Source: Taxillus chinensis
Lineage: Eukaryota; Streptophyta; Magnoliopsida; Santalales; Loranthaceae
Assembly: GCA_023512835.1 (NCBI GenBank)
Contig: CM042085.1
Coordinates: forward strand, 38,518,324-38,582,323
DNA length: 64,000 nucleotides
Reading direction: 5' to 3'
The position numbers were made by a program, and so were the translations under genes. Shown in pieces: positions 9,990 through 20,517 of the stretch (positions within the stretch are counted from its first letter, which is position 1; each line of letters starts with the position of its first letter). The notes beneath the pieces were generated by a model. It saw only the letters and a list, made by a program, of their open reading frames with translations. It was not told the DNA's origin and searched no databases.

Positions 9990-10612
9990 ACCAGCGAAGG
10001 TCAAGGGGTCAGAGGGTCGAAGTGTCGGCAGGTCGGAGTGTCGGCAGGTCGAAGTGTCGGCAGGGTCGAAGTCAACGGTCAACGGGTCGAAGTGTCAGCA
10101 GGTCGAAGGTCAATGGTCAACGGGTGGAAGGCTTACAGGCGTCCAGGTCAAGGTTCGAAGGTCGAAGTGTCGGCAGGTTTATAGGCTTCGAGTGTCCAGG
10201 GTCGAAGGGTCGAAGGTCGAAGTGTCGGCAGGTCAACGGTCAACGGGTCGACGGTTCGTAGGCAAGTCGTCCGGGTCAAGGTTCGAAGGTCGAAGTGTCG
10301 GAAGGTTTATAGGCTTCGAGTGTCCAGGGTCGAAGTGTCGAAGGTCGAAGTGTCGGCAGGTCAACGGTCAACGGGTCGAAGGTTCGTAGGCAAGGCGTCG
10401 TAAGTCGCGGGTCGAAATGTCGGCAGCGAGGCTTCGAGGAACAATGGTCAAAGGGTCAAATGGTCGGAGTGTCGGCAGTGGGGCTTCGAGGCTTCGAGTC
10501 TTCGAGGCTTCGAGGCTTCGGGGCTTCGAGGCTTCGAGGCTTCGGGGCTTCGAGGCTTCGAGGCTTCGAGGCTTCGAGGCTTCGGGTTCGGGGCTTCGGG
10601 GCTTCAAGGCTC
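9990..10612 (+). repeat. GTCGAAGTGTCGGCAG and GCTTCGAGG minisatellites in the left LTR
   Basis: From about 9990 to 10420 a degenerate unit around GTCGAAGTGTCGGCAG and GGTCAACGGTCAACGGGTC repeats many times. At 10491-10612 a 9-bp unit GCTTCGAGG (with GCTTCGGGG variants) repeats tandemly. The right LTR carries a much shorter version (about 24760-25013), which explains most of the 300-bp length difference. Open frames here are repeat artefacts. Confidence 0.85.
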
Positions 10613-10924
10613 CGAAGGTCAATGGGTTGAAGTGTCGGTAGGTCAACGGTCAACCCCGAAGTTTTTTTTTTTTTTTTTCAAAAATTGTTTTGGCCATAAC
10701 TTTTTCATTTTAAGTCCGATTTGAGCTCAGTCATGTGCGTTGGTCTCCAATTTTCATCCTTTATCACCTGGTGTTGGTCTTGGGGTGCTTCAAGGACCTG
10801 TAGCAGAAACCATTCCTTGGAAGTATGGGATCATTGTGGACCTGCTCAACAAGGTGTATGGCCTGGGCAGAAAGGTATATCAAACGGGGTTAGTATGTCC
10901 TACCCGGACAAAATGGGTCCAACA

Positions 10925-10937
10925 GCTGCCCCTATTT
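10925..10937 (-). promoter_or_regulatory. Polypurine tract of the Ogre-like element
   Basis: On the minus strand CAAATAGGGGCAGC sits directly before the TGTTGGACCC LTR start, as expected for plus-strand priming. Confidence 0.65.
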
Positions 10938-13177
10938 GTGCACTATTTGTATACAAACAGCGTACAAAGATAAAAAGGAGTCATTTTGGACGGGTTGGAG
11001 CACTTACCTGGCTTACCTTGCGCAGAGGAAGAATAGAATGCGGTGGTCTGTCCCCGAGAGGCAAAAAGGGCTCCACAGGTCGGTGGACTTGGATAAGATT
11101 TTGATGAGGCATCTGGGACTGCCCAAGATGTAGAGATATCGGAGATTGCAAGCCTACAACAGTGACAGGCTTGAATTGAACAAGAGAGCCTACGACAACG
11201 ATAGACTTTGGTTAAAAATGAAAAGCCCATAGCAATGATAGGCTTGAACTGAAAAAGAGAAGCCCACAGTAACGATAGGCGCGAATTGAAGATGGATAGC
11301 CCACAACAATGATAGGCTTGAACTGAAAAATGGAAAATGCCTACCGCAACGATAGGTTCGAATTGAAAATGGAAAGCCCACAGCAACGATAGGCTTAAAC
11401 TAAAAATGAAAATGAAAGGTCCACTACAACGATAGGCTCGAATTGAGAATGGAAAGCCCACAGCAATGATAGGCTTGAACTAAAAAATGAAAAGCCCACA
11501 GCAACGAAGGCTTGTATTAAAATGAAAAGCCCACAGCAACGATAGGCTTGCATTGAAAATGAAAGGCCCACTGCAACGATAGGCTCGAATTGAAAATGGA
11601 AAGCCCAAAACAACGATAGGCTTGAACTAAAAAATGAAAAGCCCACAGCATCGATAGGTTCGAATTGAAAATGGAAAGCCCACAGCAACAATAGGCTTGA
11701 ACTAAAAAATGAAAAGCCCACAGAACGAAGGCTTGAATTAAAATGAAAAGCCCACAGCAACGATAGGCTTAAACTAAAAATGAAAATGAAAGGCCCACTG
11801 CAACGATAGGCTCGTATTGAGAATGGAAAGCCCACAACAACGATAGGCTTGAACTAAAAAATGAAAAGCCCACAGCAACGAAGGCTTGTATTAAAATGAA
11901 AAGCCCACAGCAACGATAGGATTGGATTAAAAAATGAAAAGCCCACAGCAACGATAGGCTTAAACTAGAAAGACTTGTTGGAGACATCAATTGGTATTTG
12001 GGGAAATGCTTTAGGGAATTGGTGAGTTTGGGAAGTAACCCAATTTAAGCTCCCTCTACGAGTTCACTCAAGGAGATTGCTTTACGAGGTGACCCAAAAT
12101 GGGAAAAGGTTGTCAAGTGCCAAAAGGATGCGTTTAGACTTTGGGGAGATTGCAAAGGAAGAGGTGTACAGTTGAACAAAGAAAGCTAGGATAGCTTGAT
12201 GAGAAGCTTGCTGAGTACGAGCTCTTAGGATCTTCAGAGACGGCAACGTTCCTGAAATCACAGAGTATGCTGAATGTATGTAAATGATGCATGGACTACA
12301 ATGTGATGTATGCGGGGATGCATAAACCTCAACTTGTAGTGAAATATGATGCAATGTGATGCAATGCGATGTATGCATCGAATGCCATGTGATGTATCAC
12401 TGAGGGTTTGGCCGTTGTTGGAGAGGTTGGCTAACATTCAACTTGTTGGGGAACAATGTTCTCTTTAGATGGAGAGTCCGTTCGTCTTTCTTTGGGGAAC
12501 TCTCTTTTGTGCATGATCCGTTAAATTGAACTCGCCATATTAGGGAGCTTGACTTGACGGCTTCCCTGGGGATAGTGATATTCTGTGGAGATATGAGTAC
12601 TCCGAGTTGGGGGCCTTTAGTTGTTTGGGGATTTTGAGCTTGGCCCTACTCATAAGGCAATGCTAGAAGAGCTTACTGGGGATTTAAGATGTTCTATTTA
12701 AATGTGAAATGAAGACGATGTAACATGATTAAAGAGATAAAAATGATTTTTGCTGGTTTAATTCCATAAAACATATTTATATCATAAAAAGTGTCCTATT
12801 GTTATAATCTGATAAACAGAATCACAAGTCTTTAAAAGTATAATGTACAAATTTGATTCGAGTGTGCCACAGTTTGACCAAGTCTTCCACTTGTTTGCGA
12901 CATTTGTTTTTGGATGATGTTGTCTCTACTGCTTGCAACGGACCCTATTTGTTGTGGTCCTGATCCTTTCAGTTTTTGACTGAACTGATTTCACCCTTCA
13001 AGATTTATTGTTGGCTTTGTATTTTACCCTTGATGCCCTTTCAGGTTTTCACCAAATCCGCCTTTATTTTCTCTTTTGTCTTTTGTTGGAGCTTTGTATT
13101 TTACCCTTGGTGCCCTTTTGGGTTTTCACCAAGTCCGCTCATTACAGGGATGAGAATCTTGTAGGGAGGTATGAGAG
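10938..13177 (-). other. Long 3' non-coding region of the Ogre-like element
   Basis: About 2.2 kb lies between the integrase stop and the PPT. It holds the 37-bp array at 11140-11975, then unique-looking AT-rich sequence (12000-13170) with short ATGTGATGCA-type repeats near 12290-12390 and two copies of a TTTGTATTTTACCCTTG motif near 13015-13110. No protein similarity is visible. A long 3' untranslated region is usual for this lineage. Confidence 0.7.
11140..11975 (-). repeat. About 37-bp tandem array in the 3' non-coding region
   Basis: The unit is approximately AAAGCCCACAGCAACGATAG plus GCTTGAATTGAAAATGG, in roughly 20 imperfect copies of about 36-54 bp. On the minus strand the array gives long open frames with a recurring LSLLWAFHF peptide. 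These follow from the repeat period and lack any gene signal. Confidence 0.85.
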
Positions 13178-14818
13178 TTAAGCATAAAACTTTTTGATGG
13201 CGTCGCTATTCACTGGATTAGGAAGCTCATCTCCGTCCATTTTGGCAAGGATCAATGCGCCTCCTGAGAATGCTTTTTTCACAACATATGGGCCTTCATA
13301 ATTGGGAGTCCACTTGCCTCTATGGTCATGTTGAATTTGTAAGATCTTCTTGAGGACAAGATCACCCTCTTGAAAGCTTCTAGGCTTCACCTTTTTGTTG
13401 TAACTGTTGATCATTCTTTGTTGATACAATTGTCCTCTGCAAACTGCTGCCAAGCGCTTGCCCTCAATTAAATTCAACTGCTCATAACGACTTTGGGCCC
13501 ATTCTGCTTCTTCGAGCTGAGTATCCTTAAGTACTCGGAGGGAAGGTATCTCCACTTCGACCGGTAGAACTGCTTCCATGCCACAAACCAAAGAAAATGG
13601 AGTTGCCCCGGTCGATGTACGCACTGAGGTACGATAAGCATGCAAAGCGTAAGGTAGCTTCTCGTGCCAATCTTTGTATGTTTCCGTCATTTTTCTGGTA
13701 ATGTTCTTGATGTTCTTGTTGGCTGCCTCGACTGCTCCATTCATCTTTGGGTGATAGGGGGTCGAGTTGCGGTGTTGAATTTTGTATGTTTCACACAACC
13801 TCCCTATCATTCGGCTGTTCAAATTGGCAGCATTGTCCGTTATGATCTGCTCGGGAAGCCCATATCGGCATATGATGTTGTTCCGCATAAATCGAAGTAC
13901 CACAGCCTGTGTGACATTAGCATATGATGCTGCTTCCACCCACTTGGTGAAGTAATCAATGGCTACCAAAATGAAATGATGACCATTGGAAGCTTTTGGA
14001 GATATTGGTCCGATAACGTCAATGCCCCAAAGCGAGAACGGCCATGGGGAAAACATCACGTGTAGTTTGGACGGCGGTACTTGGATCTTATCGCCATAAA
14101 TTTGACACTTGAGGCATTTCCGCACATATTCAATGCAATCTTTTTCCATGGTGACCCAATAATAGCCCATTCGCATGATTTGTCTTGTTAATGCGTGTCC
14201 ATTTGCGTGTGAACTGCATTCTCCTTCGTGCACTTCTTTCATTATTTGTGTTGATTCTTCTTTTGCCACACACCGCAATAACACCATGTCATGGTTTCTC
14301 TTGTACAGAATCGAGCCATCAAGATAATAGTTGGATGCTGACCTTCGGATATTTCTTTTATCCGACTCAGAGGCCTCAGCTGGATACTCTTGTTTAAGCA
14401 AGTATTGTCTGATATCATTGTAACAGGGCTTTTCTTCGGTATTTTCGTCAATGGCCATGCAATGTGCAGGAGCATCTTGTATGCGGATATCAAAAGACTG
14501 AACTTCCAACTTTGTGTCTAGCCGAAGGAGGGAGGCTAGAGTTGCCAGCGCGTCAGGGAGCTGATTGTATTCCCTGGGCATATGCTCAAACGTGATGTCT
14601 TCGAATTGCTCGGCTAACTCTGCAACGTGCTTCCGATATGGGATTAATTTGTGGTTTCGAGTCTCCCATTCACCCCTTACTTGAAAAATGATGAGTGTCG
14701 AATCGCCGAACACTCGTAATTTTTTGATTCCTTTGTTAATGGCTTCTTGAAGTCCCATCACACAAGCCTCATATTCTGCTACATTGTTTGTACAAGGGAA
14801 GGTTAGCTTTGCCGTCAT
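13178..14818 (-). pseudogene. pol: Ogre-like second RNase H and integrase
   Basis: This is an open frame of 546 codons. The N-terminus (NNVAEYEACVMGLQEAINKG, then FGDSTLI) is an RNase H fold of the archaeal-like type carried as a second copy by Tat elements; E and D are kept at EYEAC and GDS, but the frame opens downstream of the first Asp region. The integrase follows with a His-His-Cys-Cys zinc finger (HEGECSSHANGH ... CLKC), then a catalytic core with D in WGIDVIGPI, D in ITDNAANLNS and E in NGAVEAANKN. The C-terminal part (LVLKKI ... KWTPNYEGPYVV) is the usual integrase tail; no chromodomain is seen. It integrates cDNA in the nucleus. The upstream junction to RT is frameshifted near 14820-15228, so the polyprotein is broken. 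Confidence 0.9.
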
Positions 14819-16581
14819 GGGAAAATGTTCGCCTTTTGGGGATATTAGGATGGCCCTGACCTAAGAGACCGGAGGCTCCATCGAACCACATTGTCCATAT
14901 GTCCGATACTTGGCCGAAATGATGTTGATGTGCTCATCCTGGGAAGCCAATAGTCATGGGCTCAAAGTCTTCCAGCGCTCTATCTGGCAGATAGTCGCCT
15001 ATCGCACTTCCTTTTATGGCTTTTTGAGGTATGTAGATGATATCGTACTCGATAGGATCAATCGCCACTTGGCGATTCTTCCAGAAATGGATGGCTTTTC
15101 CAAGAGATATTTGAGCGGATCATGCCTTGAAATCAGCCAAGTAGTATGATAAAGAGTATATTGCCTCAATCTTCTTGTTATCTAGACAAGAGCACAGCAC
15201 GTCTTCTCCAAGGGTGTGTAGTTTTCTTCATTGATGGTGAACTTCTTGCTGAGAGACACAACCCATCGCTGACTCCTGAATGGTCAAGTATAAGATCAGA
15301 GGTCTATCCGGTACTGGTGGGACCAAAATAGGTGGATTAGACAGGTATTGTTTGATCTTGTCAAAAGCTTCTTGACACTTGTCATTCCAAATTTCGGGGT
15401 TGTTCTTCCATAAAATCTTGAAAATGGGTTCGCATGTGGCTGTTAATTGGGAAATAAATCGGGCAATGTAATTCAGTCGCCCTAAGAATCCTCTAACCTC
15501 CTTGATGGTCCGTGGTGGCGGCATCTCTTAGATAGCTCGAACTTTATCTGGATTGATTTCAACTCCCTTTTGGCTCACAATGAAACCCAACAGTTTTCCC
15601 GACATGGCTCCGAAAGTGCACTTTTAGGGGTTCAATTTCAGTTGATATTTCCGTAGCCTATTGAAGAGCTTGCGGAGTACTTCGATATGATCTTCGGTGC
15701 TTCGTGATTTGGCTATCATGTCATCCACATATACTTCGACTTCCTTATGCATCATGTCGTGGAATAGGGTCACCATGGCTCGCTGATAGGTTGCCCCTGC
15801 GTTCCTCAGACCAAAAGGCATCACATTATAGCAGAAAGTGCCCCAAAGTGTTGTGAATGTGGTCCTCTCTTTGTGTTCGGGGGCCATACGAATTTGATTA
15901 TAGCCCGAGAAACCATCCATGAATGAGAATAGGGCGTGTTTTGCTATATTATCTACTAAGGTATCAATATGAGGAAGCGGGAAGTTGTCTTTCGGACTGG
16001 CCCAGTTCAGATCTCTATAGTCGACACACATGCGTACCTTGCCTCCTTTCTTTGGTACTAGTACAACATTGGCCACCCATTTTGGATAGTGGGAGAAACT
16101 TAGGAAACCTGTATCCCATTGCTTTTTGACTTCTTCTTTAATCTTCAGTATCATCTCTGGTCTCATTCTTCACAATTTCTGCTGTACTGGCTTGCACTCT
16201 GGCTTCACGGGTATGTGATGTTGCACTATATCTGTGTCTAATCCGGGCATATCTTGGTATGACCATGCAAAAATGTCGATGTAGCTTCTTAACAGCTCGA
16301 TTAACTTCTTCCTGATGTCGGTAGCTATCAAAGACCCCACCCTCAACTCTTTTGGTTCGGCTGTTGTCCCCAAGTTCACTGTTTCTATTGGGTCCTCACT
16401 TGGGATAGATAAGCGATCATCCTTTTCCAATAGACGTATGATTTCTCCTGGTAGCTCGGGTGTCTCCTCTACCTCATTCTCGTTAGCTTCAAATACGGGC
16501 TGCTCCCAGTTTGGACTTCGGTCAAACCTTTGGCATCCCGTTTCGCCTTCGCATACTATGTTTTCATTGACATTGTGATAC
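14819..16581 (-). pseudogene. pol: Ogre-like reverse transcriptase and first RNase H (broken)
   Basis: From the intron acceptor at 16582 the minus strand reads an RT linker (YHNVNENIVCEG ... AWSYQDMPGLD), then TGA at 16169, then the RT fingers and palm: VLVPKKGGKVRMCVDYRDLN, FSFMDGFSGYNQI, MPFGLRNAGATYQR and the YVDDM active site near 15730. TAA near 15622 and a stop at about 15527 precede the thumb (KEVRGFLGRLNYI) and the start of RNase H (PDRPLILYLTIQESAMG). The frame then decays between 15228 and 14819, where the rest of the first RNase H should be. All these pieces share one frame apart from the final shift, so the copy is damaged by point mutations rather than rearranged. It would copy element RNA into DNA. 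Confidence 0.88.
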
Positions 16582-16763
16582 CTGCTTATAAAAGAATGAC
16601 AAGTTGGTAACCAAATATGATATGCATATGTTATGAATGGAATGCACCATGAAAGATTTTGCAAAACACATTTTATTGGAAGGTTTAAGGAAAAACAAAT
16701 GTTCATAGCTTCAAAGTACATTAAAATAGAATACATTAAATCCCGGTGACTCGTAAGCATTAC
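16582..16763 (-). other. Candidate 182-bp intron between protease and RT
   Basis: On the minus strand a GT donor (ATAAT^GTAATG, plus-strand base 16763) and an AG acceptor after a T-rich tract (CATTCTTTTATAAGCAG^G, base 16582) bound 182 bp. The upstream and downstream ORFs are in different frames. Removing exactly this stretch puts the protease/G-patch frame in register with the RT frame. The segment has no Gag/Pol-like residues. Ogre elements are known for an intron at this place. Confidence 0.65.
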
Positions 16764-17821
16764 ATTATGGGGAGGTCTAGGCTGGTCCAATTGTTCAATG
16801 GCTGGTTGGGATCCTCTTGCACTAACTGAACCATCTCACTTGGTGCATGCTCATTTGTGTCCAATACGGCTACAATCCCCGTCTTGGGCTCAGGTTGGCT
16901 CTTATGGATAAACCCTCCACTTCGGAATGTAACATTCAAGGGGGGGAAGCTTTTCCTTTCTTCTTGTACTGGCCTTTTCTGCAATCTTTCCATTCTGACT
17001 TCCCTCTTCTTGATAGCTTCCCTCTGGCTGTCAGCTTTTGTAGGGACGTAGCCTAGTCCAAACTTTTCGGTATTTTCTCGAATGGTCAGGGGTTTCTGAA
17101 TCCCTTGAGCTGTCAGGCCTAATCCTTGCCCCGGTTTGTACCCCTGTTTAATCATAGTGGCTACAACCATTTTTGCTGCCTTCGAGAGGCGATGGTCTGG
17201 GGCAGAAGCGACATTCACCATCTCAAAAGCCCGATAGGAGCATTCTGGCACATCTTCGTTACTTTCAATATAAGGAACTGATGCCGGTTTGGTGACGAGG
17301 AAACTTTTCTCTCCAGAGATGCAGATGAGCTGGTCCCCCATTACAAACTTCATCTTTTGGTGGAGACTTGACGGCACTGCCCCTGCCATGTGGATCCAGG
17401 GTCTTCCCAACAAACAGCTGTAATATGGAGTGATGTCCATCACCTGAAATTCCACCGTAAAAGTAGTTGGCCCAATCATGAGTGGAACATCCAGAGTTCC
17501 CACCACGTCACGCTTTCCTCCATCGAATGCCCGTACCTTCGTCGTACAGGGACGCATATAGGACGCGTCAATTGGAAGTTGCTGCAGTATATGCAAGGAC
17601 ATAATGTTCAAGGCCGAGCCGTTGTCAATGAGTACACGGGCTATGGTGTGCTCCTTGCATTTGACCGTGATGTGCAGAGCTTTTATGTGCCCCTTTCCTT
17701 CTTGGGGTAGCTCGTCATCTCCAAAGTTAATGACGTTATTCAGGATGAGGTTACTAGTGAGTCCATCCACATTCGCGACTGAGATGGTTGGAGGAACGTA
17801 GGCTTGGCTCAGGACTTTCAA
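16764..17821 (-). pseudogene. pol: Ogre-like aspartic protease with G-patch domain
   Basis: An open frame of about 350 codons. The retropepsin region carries ARVLIDNGSALNIMSLHILQ, with D-N-G in place of the commoner D-T/S-G, and ILGRPW-like CLLGRPWIH downstream, which is the usual second landmark. About residues 215-265 form a G-patch (MIKQGYKPGQGLGLTAQG, then KFGLGYVP), a glycine-rich RNA-binding module often fused to the protease in this group. The C-terminal stretch leads into the intron donor. The region upstream (17822-18003) continues the same protein in another frame, so a frameshift lies near 17825. The protease would cleave the Gag-Pol precursor. Confidence 0.85.
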
Positions 17822-20234
17822 TAGTGCTTCACGGTGAGGTTGGAATCCATCATTAATGAAAGCAATGAGATGCGAGCTGGTTGTCGACTTAGCTGATCCA
17901 CAATATTATACTCACTCTGCTTCATGAGCTTCAGGAATTCCAATGTCTCTTTTTCAGTGATTGGTGCTTCTTTCTTTGTTGCCTCCAGCGTTGGCTCAAT
18001 GTCTAATTCCAGACTTTTTCCTTCCTTGCTTTGTCAGCCATATCAGGGGCATAAGCCTTACCACTCCTAGTTATCTTCTCTGCTACGGTGGCTCCCCGGA
18101 CTACTTCACAACTGTAATTCCATGGGACTGCTTTATCAGTTTTATAGGGGAAAGGAGCAGGAACACCTATGGTGAGGGGTGCAATTCCATGCGGTAGTTG
18201 TAGGATTTCGGTCCTCTCCCCCTTGTCTGGCACGAGACTTGAGGCATGGATAGTGAGAGGCTTGATTCCCTGCGGCAGTAGCGGGATCTCCGGAGCCTTA
18301 ACAGTTAAGACAAGGGGTGTTGGCACCCATGGCGATTTGTGTGAATCGTCTTCTTGGATCATGTGGCATTGGTTGTCCATTCCTCCTCTTGAGAATTCTA
18401 TCATCCTTTGGTCCATGAGTTTTTGCACCACCTCGGAAAACTCAGTACATTCTGCGATGTCATGTCCCCGTGACATCTTGTGATAAGGGCATTGTTTTTC
18501 CCCATCTGTTCCTTTTCCTGCCTTTGGCGTGTCTTTAGCAAGTATATAGCCATGTTCCTGTGTGAGTAAACGAATGTGTTTTCTCCATTTGTACTTGGGA
18601 GACCCTTTCCAGCCGTGCTTCATTTTCGATACTAGCAACATTTTTGGAGTGTTTCGGGAGAGGATTGCTTGTTCACATTTGGCATCCCAGCGGACGGAGA
18701 AATCCACCCATTTTGCATCCTTTAATGCCTGAACCTTCCTTTTGAATGTTATACAATTCTTGATATCATATCCAGCTCCACCTGCATGATACTCACATCT
18801 AGCATCTGGCTTATACCAGGCCGGGGGAGGAGTCTTTATTTCTCCCATGGGTATAGGAGTTACCATCCTTGCTTCTAAAAGCTTGGGATATAATTCGGCA
18901 TATGTCATTGGAATCGGGTCAAACTCCTATCGTGGTCGGCGAGAAGCTTGATTCGCTCCCGCTTGCTGGGTCTGGGCCCTTGGTTGCCCCTGTCCTTGGA
19001 ATGAAGCTCCTGGTCCTTCCTGAGTTGCTGGCCTTGGTTGCTCTGGGTATGTCGCTCTCAGTTGAAATGAGTTTGGTACCATTGAGTATGGAAAATAGGA
19101 CCCCTCCTTGCAGCAGGTATGGCATGAATTGGGGAGGTGGTGTAGGTGCAGCATAAGCAGCCACCGATGACCTTCTGTAGCACCCTGGTGCTTGGTAGAA
19201 TGTTGGTTGTATCGGCGGGGCCGATGGGTATACCAGGTTGGTTTCATTTTCCTTCTTTTTTGCTGGTGGTTGAAACCGTTTTGATGCCTCAGTCACATCA
19301 CCCTTTAGCTTTCCGCCTTTAATGCCACTTTCTACACGTTCACCAGACGTGACCAAGTCTGCGAAGCTGTTGGAGACGTTACCGATCAACTTCTCATAGT
19401 AGACGCCTTTTAGTGTTTTGATAAAAAGAGTAGTGAGTTCTCTTTCGGTAAGAGGAGGTTGAACCTCCACAGCGGCCTCTCTCCATCTTCGTGCATAATC
19501 TTTGAAATTCTCCTTGGATCCCTTTTCCATGGACTACAGGGTTAGTCGATCCAGCGCCAGCTCAGTGACATGTTTGTACTGTGCCAAGAAGGAAGTAGCT
19601 AATTCCTTCCATGTCTTAATGCGGTTTCCATTCAGTTGAAAGTACCAGTGAAGGGATGCCCTGGTTAGGCTTTCCTGGAAACAATGCATGAGGAGCTTGT
19701 CTTCACCAGCATAAGCAGCCATCTTTTGACAATACATGGCCAGATGTGTCCTCGGACATCGGGTCCCGTTGAACTTTTCAAACTCTGGCATTTTGAATTT
19801 TGGTGGCAGCACTACTCCAGGGACTAAGCATAAGTCTTGTGGACTGGTCATGCCATAGCTGTCCATGCCTTCTACGGCTTTCAATCTTTCCTCGAGTCGG
19901 CGTAGAGCGGAAGACTCAACATTTTCCTGAGGGGCTGGGGAACCCAACGCTTCCATTACATTTCCTGGTGCAGGCATAGTGAAATGACTTTGATTTGGGG
20001 TTGGAGGTTGTGCCATAGCAGGATGGTATGTGGGTGCCTGGCTTGGAGCCAGGTTGGGTGACTGAACGGCCTCCTGTCCCTGCTCTTGATGCTGATTGGT
20101 AGTTCCCCCTGTCGGAATTCTTCCTCTTTCTTCATCAATTTTGTGAGCATTTCCATTATTACAGACATTTGCCCCTGTAGGGTTTGTTATGACTGTTCCA
20201 ACCCCATGAGTCTGTTCTCTGTTTCTTCTGCCAT
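17822..20234 (-). pseudogene. gag: Ogre-like Gag (broken)
   Basis: The likely start is the ATG at 20234 (MAEETENRLMGLEQS), followed at once by a TAA. A frameshift near 20115 leads into the capsid-like Retrotrans_gag region (PEFEKFNGTRCPRTHLAMYC, LHWYFQLNGNRIKTWKELAT, AQYKHVTELALDRLTL). After an in-frame TAG near 19535 come KENFKDYARRWREAAVEVQP and a Pro/Gln-rich stretch. A further frameshift near 18915 reaches two Cys/His motifs (CEYHAGGAGYDIKNC and CPYHKMSRGHDIAEC), which look like zinc knuckles of the C-x2-H type seen in this lineage. Gag forms the virus-like particle. Together with the protease it would be one Gag-Pro reading frame in an intact element. Confidence 0.85.
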
Positions 20235-20517
20235 TGGCTGCGGCTGTGGTATTTGATTGCGCCGGGATCTGAGGTTGTAAGAGTGCGCAATCCTAGAGGG
20301 AGGCTGCTACCCACCTGGGTACACGGGAATTTTTATTTGATTTTTCATTTGATATGCATGTATGCATGAATGTCTATGCGGAGGGTTAAAGAAACAAACA
20401 ACTTTATTGCAAACAAAACACACAATACAAACACTCAATACAAACATACAATGCTGAAATACCATGTAAAATGAAAGCTATTACTACATGATCTTAAGGC
20501 AATCTTCCAGTCATCTC

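Larger units (their letters stand above)
7885..10924 (-). repeat. 3' LTR of the Ogre-like element (left in window)
   Basis: It runs from TGTCATCACTGG to GGGTCCAACA in plus orientation, 3040 bp. It matches 22595-25333 along its length, with length differences in simple repeats and in the minisatellite region at about 9990-10612. It contains poly-T and TTTG tracts that create long low-complexity open frames on both strands; none looks coding. Confidence 0.9.

Noticed and set aside
9923..10653. Arg/Ser/Gly-rich frames on both strands
   Set aside because: They are translations of the GTCGAAG and GCTTCGAGG minisatellites, with length set by the repeat period.
10943..11990. Repetitive hydrophobic 'LSLLWAFHF' protein resembling a membrane protein
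   Set aside because: It is translation of the 37-bp array in the 3' untranslated region; periodicity follows the DNA and there is no start context or homologue.
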